A program made the position numbers and the translations under genes. The notes under the pieces are model-generated. The model worked only from the letters and a program-made list of their open reading frames with translations, did no database searches and was not told where the DNA came from. This document shows, in pieces, positions 15,085 through 24,538 of a stretch of 64,000 nucleotides of DNA. Origin of the DNA: Clostridia bacterium (GTDB lineage Bacteria > Bacillota > Clostridia > Christensenellales > Aristaeellaceae); the NCBI GenBank assembly GCA_017541105.1, contig JAFXZS010000016.1, positions 124,001 through 188,000 on the forward strand. Direction: 5' to 3'. The stretch's first letter is position 1. Each line of letters begins with the position of its first letter.

Positions 15085-16248
15085 ATGATCCGGGTGGCAG
15101 TGATTGGTACAGGCGGGATTTCTCATGCACATATCAAAGCATATCTGCGGTTTCCGGACCGGTGCAGAATAGCAGCCCTTGTGGATATTATCCCCGGAAA
15201 AGCGCAGCGTGTCAAGGAACAGTATCATCTCGACGCGGATGTCTTCCTGGATCATCATCAGATCCTGGATATGGATATCGACCTGGTGGACGTCTGCACG
15301 CCGCCGTTTGTGCATGCGGAGATTACTATCAATGCGCTAAAGAGCGGAAAAAATGTAGTATGCGAAAAGCCCATGGCGGCGTCCCTGGAAGAATGCGACG
15401 CGGTGCTTCGGGCAAGGGATGAAAGCGGGAAAAAGCTGTCGATTATAGCACAGAACCGCTTCCGGAAACCGGTCCGTGACCTGAAGGCATTGCTGGACTG
15501 CGGTATGGCCGGAAAAGTCCGGCAGGTGACTGTGAATTCCCTGTGGTTCCGCGGACATAGTTACTATGACCTTTGGTGGCGCGGAACCTGGGAAACAGAA
15601 GGCGGCGGATGCACGCTCAACCATGCAGTGCATCATATAGACATGCTCGGATGGATGATGGGCACTCCGGAAAAGGTGACCAGCGTCCTGGCAAATGTTG
15701 GGCATGATAACGCTGAAGTGGAGGATTTTTCCATCTCTGTAATGGAGTATCCTCATGCAATTGCTTCGGTTACTGCATCTGTGATCTCACACGGAGAGGA
15801 CCAGGAACTGATATTCCAGTGCGAGAAAGCGAAACTGGCTTTCCCGTACAGCGTGTTTGCCTCCCAGCCGCAACCTAACGGATTTCCTCTGATGGAGCCG
15901 GATAAAGCCTTTGAAAAAGAAGCAGAAAACTATTTATCCTCACTGCCGCCGCTGGAATATGAGATGCATGACGGACAGCTGAATGATGTGCTTTGCGCGA
16001 TTGAAGAAGACAGGGAACCAGCCATCACCGGCGAGGACGGACGTCGAACCAATGAACTGATTACAGCAATTTATAAGGCGGGATCGACAAAAACAACGGT
16101 GTCCCTGCCGTTAACGAAGGATGATCCATTCTATACGGTTGAAGGGATTCGTGCACATGTGCCTCATTTTTATGAGAAAACGGCATCTGTGGAAAACCTG
16201 GAGGGAGATCTTTCCTTCGGCAATTTCCGGAAAGGAGAAAGCAAATGA
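15085..16248 (+). CDS. Gfo/Idh/MocA-family oxidoreductase, 387 aa
   Basis: An NAD(P)-dependent sugar or inositol-type dehydrogenase. The N-terminal Rossmann fold starts at residue 4 (V-I-G-T-G-G-I-S-H-A-H). The family motif C-E-K-P-M-A lies near residue 95, and the dimerisation/substrate domain follows, with a G-G-G-C-T-L-N-H-A-V-H-H-I-D-M-L segment near 180 carrying the probable catalytic His/Asp. I chose ATG 15085, spaced from GAGGTG, over GTG 15076. It overlaps the next gene by four bases (ATGA). With two further paralogues it probably oxidises or rearranges the sugar imported by the neighbouring transporter. The substrate cannot be read from sequence. Confidence 0.88.
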   Translation: MIRVAVIGTGGISHAHIKAYLRFPDRCRIAALVDIIPGKAQRVKEQYHLDADVFLDHHQILDMDIDLVDVCTPPFVHAEITINALKSGKNVVCEKPMAASLEECDAVLRARDESGKKLSIIAQNRFRKPVRDLKALLDCGMAGKVRQVTVNSLWFRGHSYYDLWWRGTWETEGGGCTLNHAVHHIDMLGWMMGTPEKVTSVLANVGHDNAEVEDFSISVMEYPHAIASVTASVISHGEDQELIFQCEKAKLAFPYSVFASQPQPNGFPLMEPDKAFEKEAENYLSSLPPLEYEMHDGQLNDVLCAIEEDREPAITGEDGRRTNELITAIYKAGSTKTTVSLPLTKDDPFYTVEGIRAHVPHFYEKTASVENLEGDLSFGNFRKGESK

Positions 16249-17321
16249 ACGTTTCCGACGGAATGAACTATGCCCCGAAGGGGAAACCGCAACCTGTTGT
16301 AAAGCCCGGAGAGTTTATCTTCTCCGCTGTCCGGCTGGACCACGGGCATATCTACGGCATGTGCAACGGACTGACAGAAGCCGGGGGAACGCTGAAGTAT
16401 GTCTATGATCCGGATGAACGGAAGGTTGCCGCGTTTCTGAAAGCTTTTCCGCAGGCCCGGGCAGCCAGGAGCGAAGAGGAAGCGCTGAACGATCCGGATA
16501 CGCACATGATTGCCGGGGCGGCCGTGACCAGCGAACGCTGTGCGCTGGGTCTGAAAGCAATGGCGGCCGGAAAGGATTACTTTACGGACAAGGCGCCGTT
16601 TACCACGATGGCCCAGCTGCGGTCGGCAGAGGAAGCCGTGAAGCGTACCGGCAGAAAATATATGGTTTATTATGCCGAACGCCTGCACGATGAAGGTTCC
16701 ATTCTGGCCGGATATATTGCGGACAGCGGCGAAATCGGCAGGGTCATTTCCGTGACAGGATTCGGCCCTCACCGGCTTGGCGCACCCGGACGGCCTGCCT
16801 GGTTCTTCCAAAGGGAGAAATACGGCGGAATCCTCTGCGATATCGGCAGCCACCAGTTTGAGCAGTTCCTGACATACGCGAAAGAGGAAGACGCGACAGT
16901 GACTGCCAGCAGGATCGCGAATTTCGCGCATCCTGAGTATCCGGAGCTGGAGGATTTCGGCGACTGCCAGCTGACCGGAAAAAACGGCGCCGCGGGATAC
17001 TTCCGCCTGGACTGGTTTACGCCGGACGGGCTGCGCACCTGGGGAGACGGGCGGATGTTCATCCTGGGGACCAAGGGATACATCGAAGTCCGTAAGTATG
17101 TCAATATCGCGTCCGATCGGGACGGAGGCGGCCACGTTTATGTGGTCGGCGACCGGGGAGAAAAATACCTGAACGCCGCGGGCACGACGGGATATCCTTT
17201 CTTCGGCCAGCTGATCCTGGACTGCCTGAACCGGACAGAGAACGCCATGACGCAGAAACACGCGTTCAAGGCTGCGGAATTATGCCTGGAGGCTCAGGAA
17301 AAAGCCGTTCGAATCTCGTAA
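16245..17321 (+). CDS. Gfo/Idh/MocA-family oxidoreductase, 358 aa
   Basis: The second paralogue of the operon, coupled by an ATGA overlap. It is more divergent: the usual glycine-rich Rossmann start is replaced by F-S-A-V-R-L-D-H-G-H-I-Y-G-M-C near residue 26, and the E-K-P motif by D-K-A-P-F near residue 113, the Lys being kept. A late G-G-I-L-C-D-I-G-S-H-Q-F-E-Q segment retains the catalytic-type Asp/His. This variant group may have altered cofactor handling. The substrate is unknown, likely the same glycan derivative as its neighbours. Confidence 0.82.
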   Translation: MNVSDGMNYAPKGKPQPVVKPGEFIFSAVRLDHGHIYGMCNGLTEAGGTLKYVYDPDERKVAAFLKAFPQARAARSEEEALNDPDTHMIAGAAVTSERCALGLKAMAAGKDYFTDKAPFTTMAQLRSAEEAVKRTGRKYMVYYAERLHDEGSILAGYIADSGEIGRVISVTGFGPHRLGAPGRPAWFFQREKYGGILCDIGSHQFEQFLTYAKEEDATVTASRIANFAHPEYPELEDFGDCQLTGKNGAAGYFRLDWFTPDGLRTWGDGRMFILGTKGYIEVRKYVNIASDRDGGGHVYVVGDRGEKYLNAAGTTGYPFFGQLILDCLNRTENAMTQKHAFKAAELCLEAQEKAVRIS

Positions 17322-17343
17322 TGGATCACTGAGGGCAAAAGAA

Positions 17344-18528
17344 ATGGATGAGAAAAAACAAATCCGGCTGGGCGTGATCGGGATCGGCAATATGGGCAGC
17401 GAACACTGCCGGGCGCTTGCTGCGGGGAAATGTCCGGAAATTGCGCTGGCCGCGGTAGCGGATCTGCGGGAAAGCAGGCAGGAATGGGCAAAAAGCAATC
17501 TTCCGGAAAACGTGGCTGTCTACACATCCGGAAGCGATCTGATCCGGAATCATTCCTGCGACGCGGTATTGATCAGCACGCCGCATTTCAGCCATGAGGC
17601 GCTGACGGTCGAAGCACTTGAACAGGGAAAGCATGTGTTATGCGAAAAACCCGCCGCAGTGACCGCGGGAGCCGCGAGGCATATGAAAGAAACCGCGGAC
17701 AGAACGGGCTGCGTCCTGACATACATGTTCAATCAGCGCACCAACTGTGTATTCCGGGGTATCCGTGACCTGCTGGATTCCGGCAGCCTGGGTCGCATCA
17801 AGCGAATGAACTGGATCGTAACGGACTGGTACCGTACCCAGTGCTATTATGATTCCGGTTCCTGGCGGGCTACCTGGGCCGGGGAAGGCGGCGGTGTGCT
17901 TCTCAATCAGTGTCCGCATCAGCTGGATCTTATGATCTGGATTTGCGGCATGCCGGATGCCGTGCGCGCGGTGTGCCATGAGGGGAAATGGCATCAGATT
18001 GAAGTGGAAGACGATGTCAGCGCCTATCTGGAATTTCCGGGCGGTGCCACAGGTGTTTTCATCGCTTCGACCGGAGACCTGCCCGGAACAAACCGGCTGG
18101 AAATCGACTGCGAACGGGGCAAGATCGTATGTGAGGACGGGATTACACGAACCTGGAAACTGGCGGGAAACGAGCGTGAAATCTGTTTTGCCAGTGACAA
18201 CCCGTGGTACCAGGCGGATGTCAGCCCGGGGATTCTGAGAACCGACGGAAAGAATACGCAGCACACGGGGGTCATGAATGCATTTGCCGCTCATCTGCTG
18301 CGGGGGGAGAAGCTGATTGCGGATGCAGAGGACGGGCTGAAGGCCATGATGCTCTCCAATGCCATCCACCTGGCCGGGTGGACAGGGGAAAAAGTTTCCA
18401 TCCCGGCGGACGAAAAGCGCTTTGAGGAAATACTGCAACAAAAAATCGCCGGTTCCCGAAGGAAAACAGGCGCGGACAGGACCTATGAAACAAGCCATCT
18501 GGGGACGGGAAGTATCCGAATGAAATAA
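17344..18528 (+). CDS. Gfo/Idh/MocA-family oxidoreductase, 394 aa
   Basis: The third paralogue, 22 bp after the second. Classical Rossmann start G-V-I-G-I-G-N-M-G-S-E-H near residue 10, C-E-K-P-A-A near residue 100, and G-G-G-V-L-L-N-Q-C-P-H-Q-L-D-L near residue 183, where the family's catalytic His and Asp lie. No clear terminator follows; the next gene converges. Three tandem dehydrogenases beside an oligosaccharide importer suggest a 3-keto-type or inositol-like degradation route, which is inference. Confidence 0.88.
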   Translation: MDEKKQIRLGVIGIGNMGSEHCRALAAGKCPEIALAAVADLRESRQEWAKSNLPENVAVYTSGSDLIRNHSCDAVLISTPHFSHEALTVEALEQGKHVLCEKPAAVTAGAARHMKETADRTGCVLTYMFNQRTNCVFRGIRDLLDSGSLGRIKRMNWIVTDWYRTQCYYDSGSWRATWAGEGGGVLLNQCPHQLDLMIWICGMPDAVRAVCHEGKWHQIEVEDDVSAYLEFPGGATGVFIASTGDLPGTNRLEIDCERGKIVCEDGITRTWKLAGNEREICFASDNPWYQADVSPGILRTDGKNTQHTGVMNAFAAHLLRGEKLIADAEDGLKAMMLSNAIHLAGWTGEKVSIPADEKRFEEILQQKIAGSRRKTGADRTYETSHLGTGSIRMK

Positions 18529-18604
18529 GAATTCCGGAACGATGCGGAAAGGCTGCGGAGCTTTCGATCCGCTTCGAAGGATGCAGCGGAAGCATCAGGC
18601 CAGG

Positions 18605-19366
18605 CTACGGGAGCTCGGACCGGATCAGATCATACATCATAATCCCCGCGGCAACGGCGGCGTTCAGTGATTCAGCGCCGCCCCGCATGGGGAGGCGGAA
18701 GCGATGTGTCGCTCCCGCTTTTACTTCGTCCGAAATGCCGTTCCCCTCGTTTCCGACCACGAGAATGAAAGGGGAAGCGATCGGTTTTCGCTCAAAGAAG
18801 GGATCTCCGTCCAGCTGGGAGGAAATCACCGCGTATCCGTGCGTATCCCGAAACGTTTTCAGGGAATCGGAAAAGAAAGCGGGAAAGCTGAAGCTCATCC
18901 GGAAAATGCTGCCCATGGTGGCCCGGAGCACCTTCGGAGAGAACAGATCCACACAATCCGGGCTGAGGATGATCCCTTCAAAACCGGCGGCATCCGCGGT
19001 ACGGATGATGGTTCCCATATTGCCAGGATCCTGGATGCCGTCCAGCGCCAGAAGGCGGGTTCCTTTCAGCTGCGGCGTCTGAATGCCGACCACCGCGGCA
19101 ATACCCTGCGGTGTTTTCGTATCACAGACCGACCGGAAGACATGTTCGGGAAGGGAAACGGTCTGAACAGTTTCGGGCAGCTCGAACGGAGGAAGATAAC
19201 CGTCCCGCAGAATCAGGGTGCGAACCGGGAAAAGGGATGCCAGTGCTTCCTCCACCATCCGGGGACCTTCCACAAGAAAGGCCTGGGCCGTGTCACGGCC
19301 TTTTTTCTCTTTCAGGGAACGCCAGGCAGCGACCCTGGGATTTTTCAGGGATGAAATATGATCCAT
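18605..19366 (-). CDS. SpoU/TrmH-family RNA 2'-O-methyltransferase, 253 aa
   Basis: Methylates a ribose in rRNA or tRNA using SAM. The N-terminal substrate-binding domain covers residues about 1-95. The C-terminal SPOUT knot has its three motifs: L-D-G-I-Q-D-P-G-N-M-G-T-I-I-R-T near 108, V-V-G-N-E-G-N-G-I-S near 205, and L-P-M-R-G-G-A-E-S-L-N-A near 228. The length is normal for RlmB/YsgA-type enzymes; which nucleotide it targets is not clear. An AGGAGG ribosome binding site lies before ATG 19366. It is the last gene of a four-gene minus-strand operon, 12 bp after the giant gene. Confidence 0.88.
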   Translation of the reverse strand: MDHISSLKNPRVAAWRSLKEKKGRDTAQAFLVEGPRMVEEALASLFPVRTLILRDGYLPPFELPETVQTVSLPEHVFRSVCDTKTPQGIAAVVGIQTPQLKGTRLLALDGIQDPGNMGTIIRTADAAGFEGIILSPDCVDLFSPKVLRATMGSIFRMSFSFPAFFSDSLKTFRDTHGYAVISSQLDGDPFFERKPIASPFILVVGNEGNGISDEVKAGATHRFRLPMRGGAESLNAAVAAGIMMYDLIRSELP

Positions 19367-19378
19367 AGAACCTCCTTC

Positions 19379-22300
19379 CTACTGCAGCAGATCCAGCAGG
19401 TTTCCGATCCAGGCAGAGAGGGAATCATAAGGCCGGGGCGTCTCCCGGACAGGAAAAGACTGGCTGATTGCGGAGGATATGAGCGCCTCCCCGTGCTCAG
19501 ACAGGGGATGATAATAATCTCCCGAGTAGAATCCCGGAAACAGAAGCTCCGCGGAAGCAGGGAATTCTCTGCGAAAGCGAAGCAGGAATTCCGGAAGCAG
19601 TTCCTCGGGCCGGACCGCGATCGAAGCGGGTACGGAAGAGGCAGGCGGAAGGCCGGGGGAAGTTTCATTCAGCAGGGAAAGCCCGACAGGAATTTCCATT
19701 TTTTTCTCCGCGGAGAAAAGAAGGGACAGGGAAGCGACCCGCTGGTTCCTGAACATGGTCAGGAAATGCCAGAGAGAAGTCTTCAGACGGGGCGGAAGCG
19801 TTTCCATCAGGATGGAGCCGCGTCCGGAAAGGCAGAGGGACATCTGTTCCGGAAGGAAGTCGTTTTTTCCGGGATCCGCGCAGATTTGAAGCAAGACCAG
19901 GCCGGATAGCATCATCAGATAGGAAAAATGGAGGAACAGGAGCGATCCGAAACGGGTCGGAATCCCAGAAGCCGCCAGATGCGTGACCGCCGTGATGAGA
20001 GCCGGCCAGTGATCCGACAGGAAATAATCCAGAGAGACACGGGCACGGCGGAGCGCAACCGGATCCGTCCGGGCAGCTGCCAGCGAACGGGAAAACAGAC
20101 CGAGGTCTCTTTGAAAAACACCATTGGGGATGTTTCCGAATTCCCGCAGCAGAAGCTCAGGATCGCGAAGCAGGGAGGGAAGCAGCATATACTGAACTCC
20201 CAGAGGAATCTGACAGGTTCGGACAGCCTGCTCCCTGCCGCGCAGGAAAAGCGAAATATCAGCCGTACAGGCACCGAGATCCAATACCATAAATCCGCCG
20301 CGCGTATCCTCAGGCGCGCAGAAACGGAAATACGCGCCAAGGGCAGCGCTGTCGGAGGCGAAGGAAACCGGCGGGACATTCTCCGGAACGGGGAACCCGC
20401 TTTCCAGGTATACCTGCTCCGCAAGGGAACGGAGGAGGTTCATCAGATTTTCACGGCCCTCCCGGGCCATTTCATCCGGAAGGGAAAAGCGCCAGAACAG
20501 GGAAAAAGCTCCTTCCGAACGAGCCTGCAGGGCGGCCATCAGCATGACCTGATGAAGGCAGAGGAAACCTGAGCGGCCTTTTTCTTCCTCCCATTTCAGG
20601 CTGGTATAGATCGCGTCGGAAGGTGTTGTCAGCAGGTCCTCAAGATCCGCCGACATAAGAATGATGCCGTCTGAGAAGGGAACCGGCGAAGCACCGGGCA
20701 CATTTCGGAAAATTCTGGATACCGTCGGGAGAAGCGCGGAAACGGGAACCGCCGGCAGGAACTCCCGGCGCAGCAGATCCCGGGACGATGCGGGATTGTT
20801 CAAAAGCGTTCTGACCATGACAGGCCCCTGCATCGGCCGGGGACGGAGGCCGTCCGTAAACACGACGGATGTTCCCGAAGAACCGAAATCCATACAAACC
20901 GTCACGGAGCCGGACAGGGGCCGGTCCGGGCGGGGAAGGAGATTCGGCAGGACACCGGCCGGCCGGTTGTCACGGAAAAAACTGAAACATACCGGGAATG
21001 AATCATAGACGCCGACAAAGCGGCGGTCCGATATCAGGGGCAGCGCTGTTTCATCGGATCCTTCCGGGAAAACGGACATGGAGTCCTTTTCTGACAGATG
21101 CGCATAGACATAATAGGCGTGCCAGTCTTCAGGACGGAACGGCACGGAGGGCCAGACCGCGACGGTCGGGATTTCATGGGCGTAGAGATAAAGGACTTCT
21201 TCCGGCGAATACTCACGAATCAGATGGACCGGAAAAACTCCGTTGAGGGAAAGAACCAGCCGGAAAGCATCCTCCCGGATCCGGTCGAGGCGCAGGAAAC
21301 CCGGCTGCAGCAGGATCCGCCCCTCTTCCAGCGTGCAGAGCGAACGGGCAAATTCAGGGGAAAGCGGCGGCAGGAAAGCATCCCGCTGCACCGCCGGCTG
21401 ATTCGGATCCTGCATCCGGTCTGCATCTTCCTGCGCATTCAGAATACACAGCGCGGAAAACAAAGAATCCCCGATGATTTCTCCGCCGCGTGCCGGGAAA
21501 ACGGTCAGCAAATCAGAAAAAGGACGGAGAGCTGCACGGGACAGTTCGTCTCCGAGGGATTCACACAAAACGGTCTGCACAGAAGGAGACAGGGGATCCC
21601 AGGGCCATGTGAAGGAAGCGTCACGGGAGGACAGCGGCTTTTGCGCCTGCTCCAGCAGCGTCCGTGCCTGGGAACGGTGCTCCGGCAGCGCGTCCGGATA
21701 CCGATTCAGGCAGGCCTGCAGATTCCGGAGCAGCGTGTCGCGGTAATCATCGGAAGAATCGGAAAGGACAGCGCATTCCTCTCCGAGGCGTGACAGCGCA
21801 TAATCCTCTCCGGGCGCGTGGGAAGATTCCAGAATCAGGCGGGAACTCTCTCTGGCAAATGGGGTATCACGCCAGAAATACAGAACATCCTCGGGGATTT
21901 CCATGCAGGAATACGCGGGGAAATCCTCCCGGCCGGTCAGGCAGCTCCCCAGAAGATCGGAAGCAAGAGAATGCTCATAAGGAACGGCCACTTTGCGGAG
22001 TATCTGCCGGTAAGCCGGAAGATCAATCAGGCCGCAGGCGGCGCGAAGCCGGGTTTTCAGCGCGGTGTCCGGATCCTGCGGATCAGAGGGAAGCAGGAGA
22101 TCCTGCAGGAAACCGGAGAGAAAAGCATACAGGGAGGAAGGCTGATCTGCCGGAGGAAAACCGGAGAGGAAGGACTGCAGGCGTTCAGCCAGAAGTTTAC
22201 GGTCTCCTTCTCCGAGATCCTTGCAGGGATCCCGGAAGCAATCGGATTCCCTGTCATACCAGGTCACGAAGGAAGGAACCAGGGAAGCCCGGCGGATTCC

Positions 22301-24529
22301 CCTGTAGGCGGGAATCAGGGAGGAGCCCGGAAGAATCAGCAGAAACGGAACGGAAAGTTCGTGATTGCTCAGAGAAAGAATATGGACCCGATCGGCCCGG
22401 CGGCAGGACAGCCAGTAACACAGGACCGGGGAATCATCGGAAGAAAGGCACGTCCCGGAAAGGAGCGCTTCATCAGCGGCAGGACGGCGGTACTGGCGGA
22501 GCAGCAGCATGGCCAGAATTCCCCGGCATTCCGGACTGTCCGCATCAGAAGGATCGGACGATGCCAAAAGAGACAAAAGATCCCGGATGGATTCCGGCCT
22601 TGAAACAGGCATCAGGTCAGGCAGAAGGGGAACGGGCGGCATGGCTTCCCCGGAAAGGAAGGAACAGGCGGAAAGCTCTTTCAGAAAAGCATCATACGCG
22701 CGGAGAAGCAGCGAAGGCAGCGGATGCGCGGGCGGATGCTCTCGAAGAGGAAGGAAAGCGGTCTTCAGGATGCTCCTGGGTTCAGCCAGGGATAATCCGG
22801 GGAAAAGAGGCGGGATCTGATCCTGCTGCCCCTCCAGCGCATGGCAGGCTGCCGGAGAAAGAAACTCTCCGGCGTAGGGATCGGGAAGAAGGGTGACCGT
22901 ATTCGGAAGAAGTGAGACGGAGGCTTCTACCCGGGCAGGAGTCAGCTCCGATTCACACCGGGCGACAGCAGCTTCCAGCAGGCGGATCCGCCGTTCCCTG
23001 CGCAGGATCGTAAGATGATCCGGGATGTCAGCGTTTTGCTCCGCTTTCTTTCTGGCATCTGACAGTGCGGCCCGGCAGCGGTTCAGGCAGTCCAGCTGCA
23101 CCTGAAGCGACCGAAAGCCTCCCAGGGCGTGAAAAGACTGATCACGCAGCGATATCTCGTTTTCGAGCTGTTTTCGGATATCATCCAGGCGATGGAGAAG
23201 CTGTTCTTCGTCCGTGTCGGCAAGCGAGTCCCGATGCACGGGGCGCACCGCGTCCAGCCCTGATTCATGGGCTTCGGCAACGGCAACATCGTGCTCGGAA
23301 GCGACGGTTACCGTTCTTCCGCATGCGTCAATTGCCTGCTGCCAGAGGGCGGCTGTTTCAGAGGAGAGGCGAAGCGATGAAGGAACAGCGCGCAGGAAGG
23401 ACAGTATTTGGGAGATAAGAAGGCGGAACGTTTTTTCCAGAAGGGAGAGATCCCTGCTCAGGGCAGGATCTGCTGCGGAAGACGAGAAAAGACGTTTGAA
23501 AAGAGCACCTCTTGAATTCGGGGAGATGGAACGCAGCCGAGCCGGGTGCCCGAGAAAGTTCCGCAGGGAGGGAAACAGATCGTACAGAGCCCAGACAGCA
23601 GTGCGGAGGAAAGCGGCGAAAGGTACGGTTTCCGACTGCAGGGATGAGAGGGACAGCGTGCCGTCAATCTCATGGAAATGATATCCGTAATCCGGAAGAG
23701 CTTCTTCGGAAAAAAACCTGCCGAGAATACGCCCGGCAGCTGCGGCAGTGATCAGATGCGCATCCGGCGATTCAACCATGGAAGAGGGCAGGGAAAGGAA
23801 CCAAAGCGCATCCGCTCCGTGGGGCGCCGCCTCTGCGCTGACACGGAGAAGATCCCGCTCCTCCATTGCTTTGAGAAAGGATGCGCAATTCCCGCGGAAG
23901 GAAGAAGGCAGCGGAGAGGCTGTTTCCGCAATCGCGAGAAAAGAAATGAAAACGGACGTTTCCGGAAACAGAATCCGAAGATCATGAAGAAGAAACAGCG
24001 CGATCCCGCCCGCAAAGGGATCTGCCGGATCCGCGAGCAATGCCAGGCGGACAGAATTCCCTTTTTGAAGGTCTGACCGGATTCCGGACAACCATCTGCG
24101 CAGCGGCTCGACGGAAGCGTCCGAGGCATGGCTCATCAAATCGGAAAAAGCCCATTCCACGGCCTCTGAATCCGTGCGGAAGGAGAGGGGGATTCCTTTT
24201 CCCCGCAGCGCGGCAATCAGCTGCGGCGTACCGGAATCATTCGGAAGGTGCTGAAGGTCCGGCAAAGACGGGACACAGCTGTCCACGGAACAGGACAATC
24301 CGGGAAAGGCAGAAGCACCTTCCCGGGAAAGCAGATCCCGGCACGCCGAAAGCTGCGAGGCAAAAGACGGAAGACTATCCTCTTCTGCCTGCTGGCGGAG
24401 AATCCGGAAGATATGAAGGTGTTCCGCGGAAAGGGCGGCACCGCACGACTGCATGGTCAGGACGGCAGGCAGCGCGCGATCCGCAAAGCTGCCGACAGAC
24501 AGCAGCCACGAAGAATGAACGTTCATCAT
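19379..24529 (-). CDS. Giant protein with C-terminal actin/Hsp70-type ATPase domain, 1716 aa
   Basis: I do not recognise the full architecture. The C-terminal third (from about residue 1205) is an actin-like ATPase: phosphate-1 loop M-D-F-G-S-S-G-T-S-V-V-F-T near 1212, phosphate-2 L-D-L-G-A-C-T-A-D-I-S-L-F near 1415, and an adenosine-type L-S-G-R-G-S near 1580. The first about 350 residues look alpha/beta, with alternating hydrophobic stretches (V-R-L-A-L-L-A-D-P-A-D-P near 160). A central region of about 850 residues is Leu/Ser/Pro-rich and probably helical, with one charged coil near 470-500. No signal peptide or certain membrane segment. It lies 9 bp after a sugar-nucleotidyltransferase gene. 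I infer a cytoplasmic ATP-dependent scaffold, possibly in envelope glycan assembly. The unbroken 5.1 kb frame argues it is functional. Confidence 0.75.
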   Translation of the reverse strand: MMNVHSSWLLSVGSFADRALPAVLTMQSCGAALSAEHLHIFRILRQQAEEDSLPSFASQLSACRDLLSREGASAFPGLSCSVDSCVPSLPDLQHLPNDSGTPQLIAALRGKGIPLSFRTDSEAVEWAFSDLMSHASDASVEPLRRWLSGIRSDLQKGNSVRLALLADPADPFAGGIALFLLHDLRILFPETSVFISFLAIAETASPLPSSFRGNCASFLKAMEERDLLRVSAEAAPHGADALWFLSLPSSMVESPDAHLITAAAAGRILGRFFSEEALPDYGYHFHEIDGTLSLSSLQSETVPFAAFLRTAVWALYDLFPSLRNFLGHPARLRSISPNSRGALFKRLFSSSAADPALSRDLSLLEKTFRLLISQILSFLRAVPSSLRLSSETAALWQQAIDACGRTVTVASEHDVAVAEAHESGLDAVRPVHRDSLADTDEEQLLHRLDDIRKQLENEISLRDQSFHALGGFRSLQVQLDCLNRCRAALSDARKKAEQNADIPDHLTILRRERRIRLLEAAVARCESELTPARVEASVSLLPNTVTLLPDPYAGEFLSPAACHALEGQQDQIPPLFPGLSLAEPRSILKTAFLPLREHPPAHPLPSLLLRAYDAFLKELSACSFLSGEAMPPVPLLPDLMPVSRPESIRDLLSLLASSDPSDADSPECRGILAMLLLRQYRRPAADEALLSGTCLSSDDSPVLCYWLSCRRADRVHILSLSNHELSVPFLLILPGSSLIPAYRGIRRASLVPSFVTWYDRESDCFRDPCKDLGEGDRKLLAERLQSFLSGFPPADQPSSLYAFLSGFLQDLLLPSDPQDPDTALKTRLRAACGLIDLPAYRQILRKVAVPYEHSLASDLLGSCLTGREDFPAYSCMEIPEDVLYFWRDTPFARESSRLILESSHAPGEDYALSRLGEECAVLSDSSDDYRDTLLRNLQACLNRYPDALPEHRSQARTLLEQAQKPLSSRDASFTWPWDPLSPSVQTVLCESLGDELSRAALRPFSDLLTVFPARGGEIIGDSLFSALCILNAQEDADRMQDPNQPAVQRDAFLPPLSPEFARSLCTLEEGRILLQPGFLRLDRIREDAFRLVLSLNGVFPVHLIREYSPEEVLYLYAHEIPTVAVWPSVPFRPEDWHAYYVYAHLSEKDSMSVFPEGSDETALPLISDRRFVGVYDSFPVCFSFFRDNRPAGVLPNLLPRPDRPLSGSVTVCMDFGSSGTSVVFTDGLRPRPMQGPVMVRTLLNNPASSRDLLRREFLPAVPVSALLPTVSRIFRNVPGASPVPFSDGIILMSADLEDLLTTPSDAIYTSLKWEEEKGRSGFLCLHQVMLMAALQARSEGAFSLFWRFSLPDEMAREGRENLMNLLRSLAEQVYLESGFPVPENVPPVSFASDSAALGAYFRFCAPEDTRGGFMVLDLGACTADISLFLRGREQAVRTCQIPLGVQYMLLPSLLRDPELLLREFGNIPNGVFQRDLGLFSRSLAAARTDPVALRRARVSLDYFLSDHWPALITAVTHLAASGIPTRFGSLLFLHFSYLMMLSGLVLLQICADPGKNDFLPEQMSLCLSGRGSILMETLPPRLKTSLWHFLTMFRNQRVASLSLLFSAEKKMEIPVGLSLLNETSPGLPPASSVPASIAVRPEELLPEFLLRFRREFPASAELLFPGFYSGDYYHPLSEHGEALISSAISQSFPVRETPRPYDSLSAWIGNLLDLLQ

Positions 24530-24538
24530 CAGACGACC

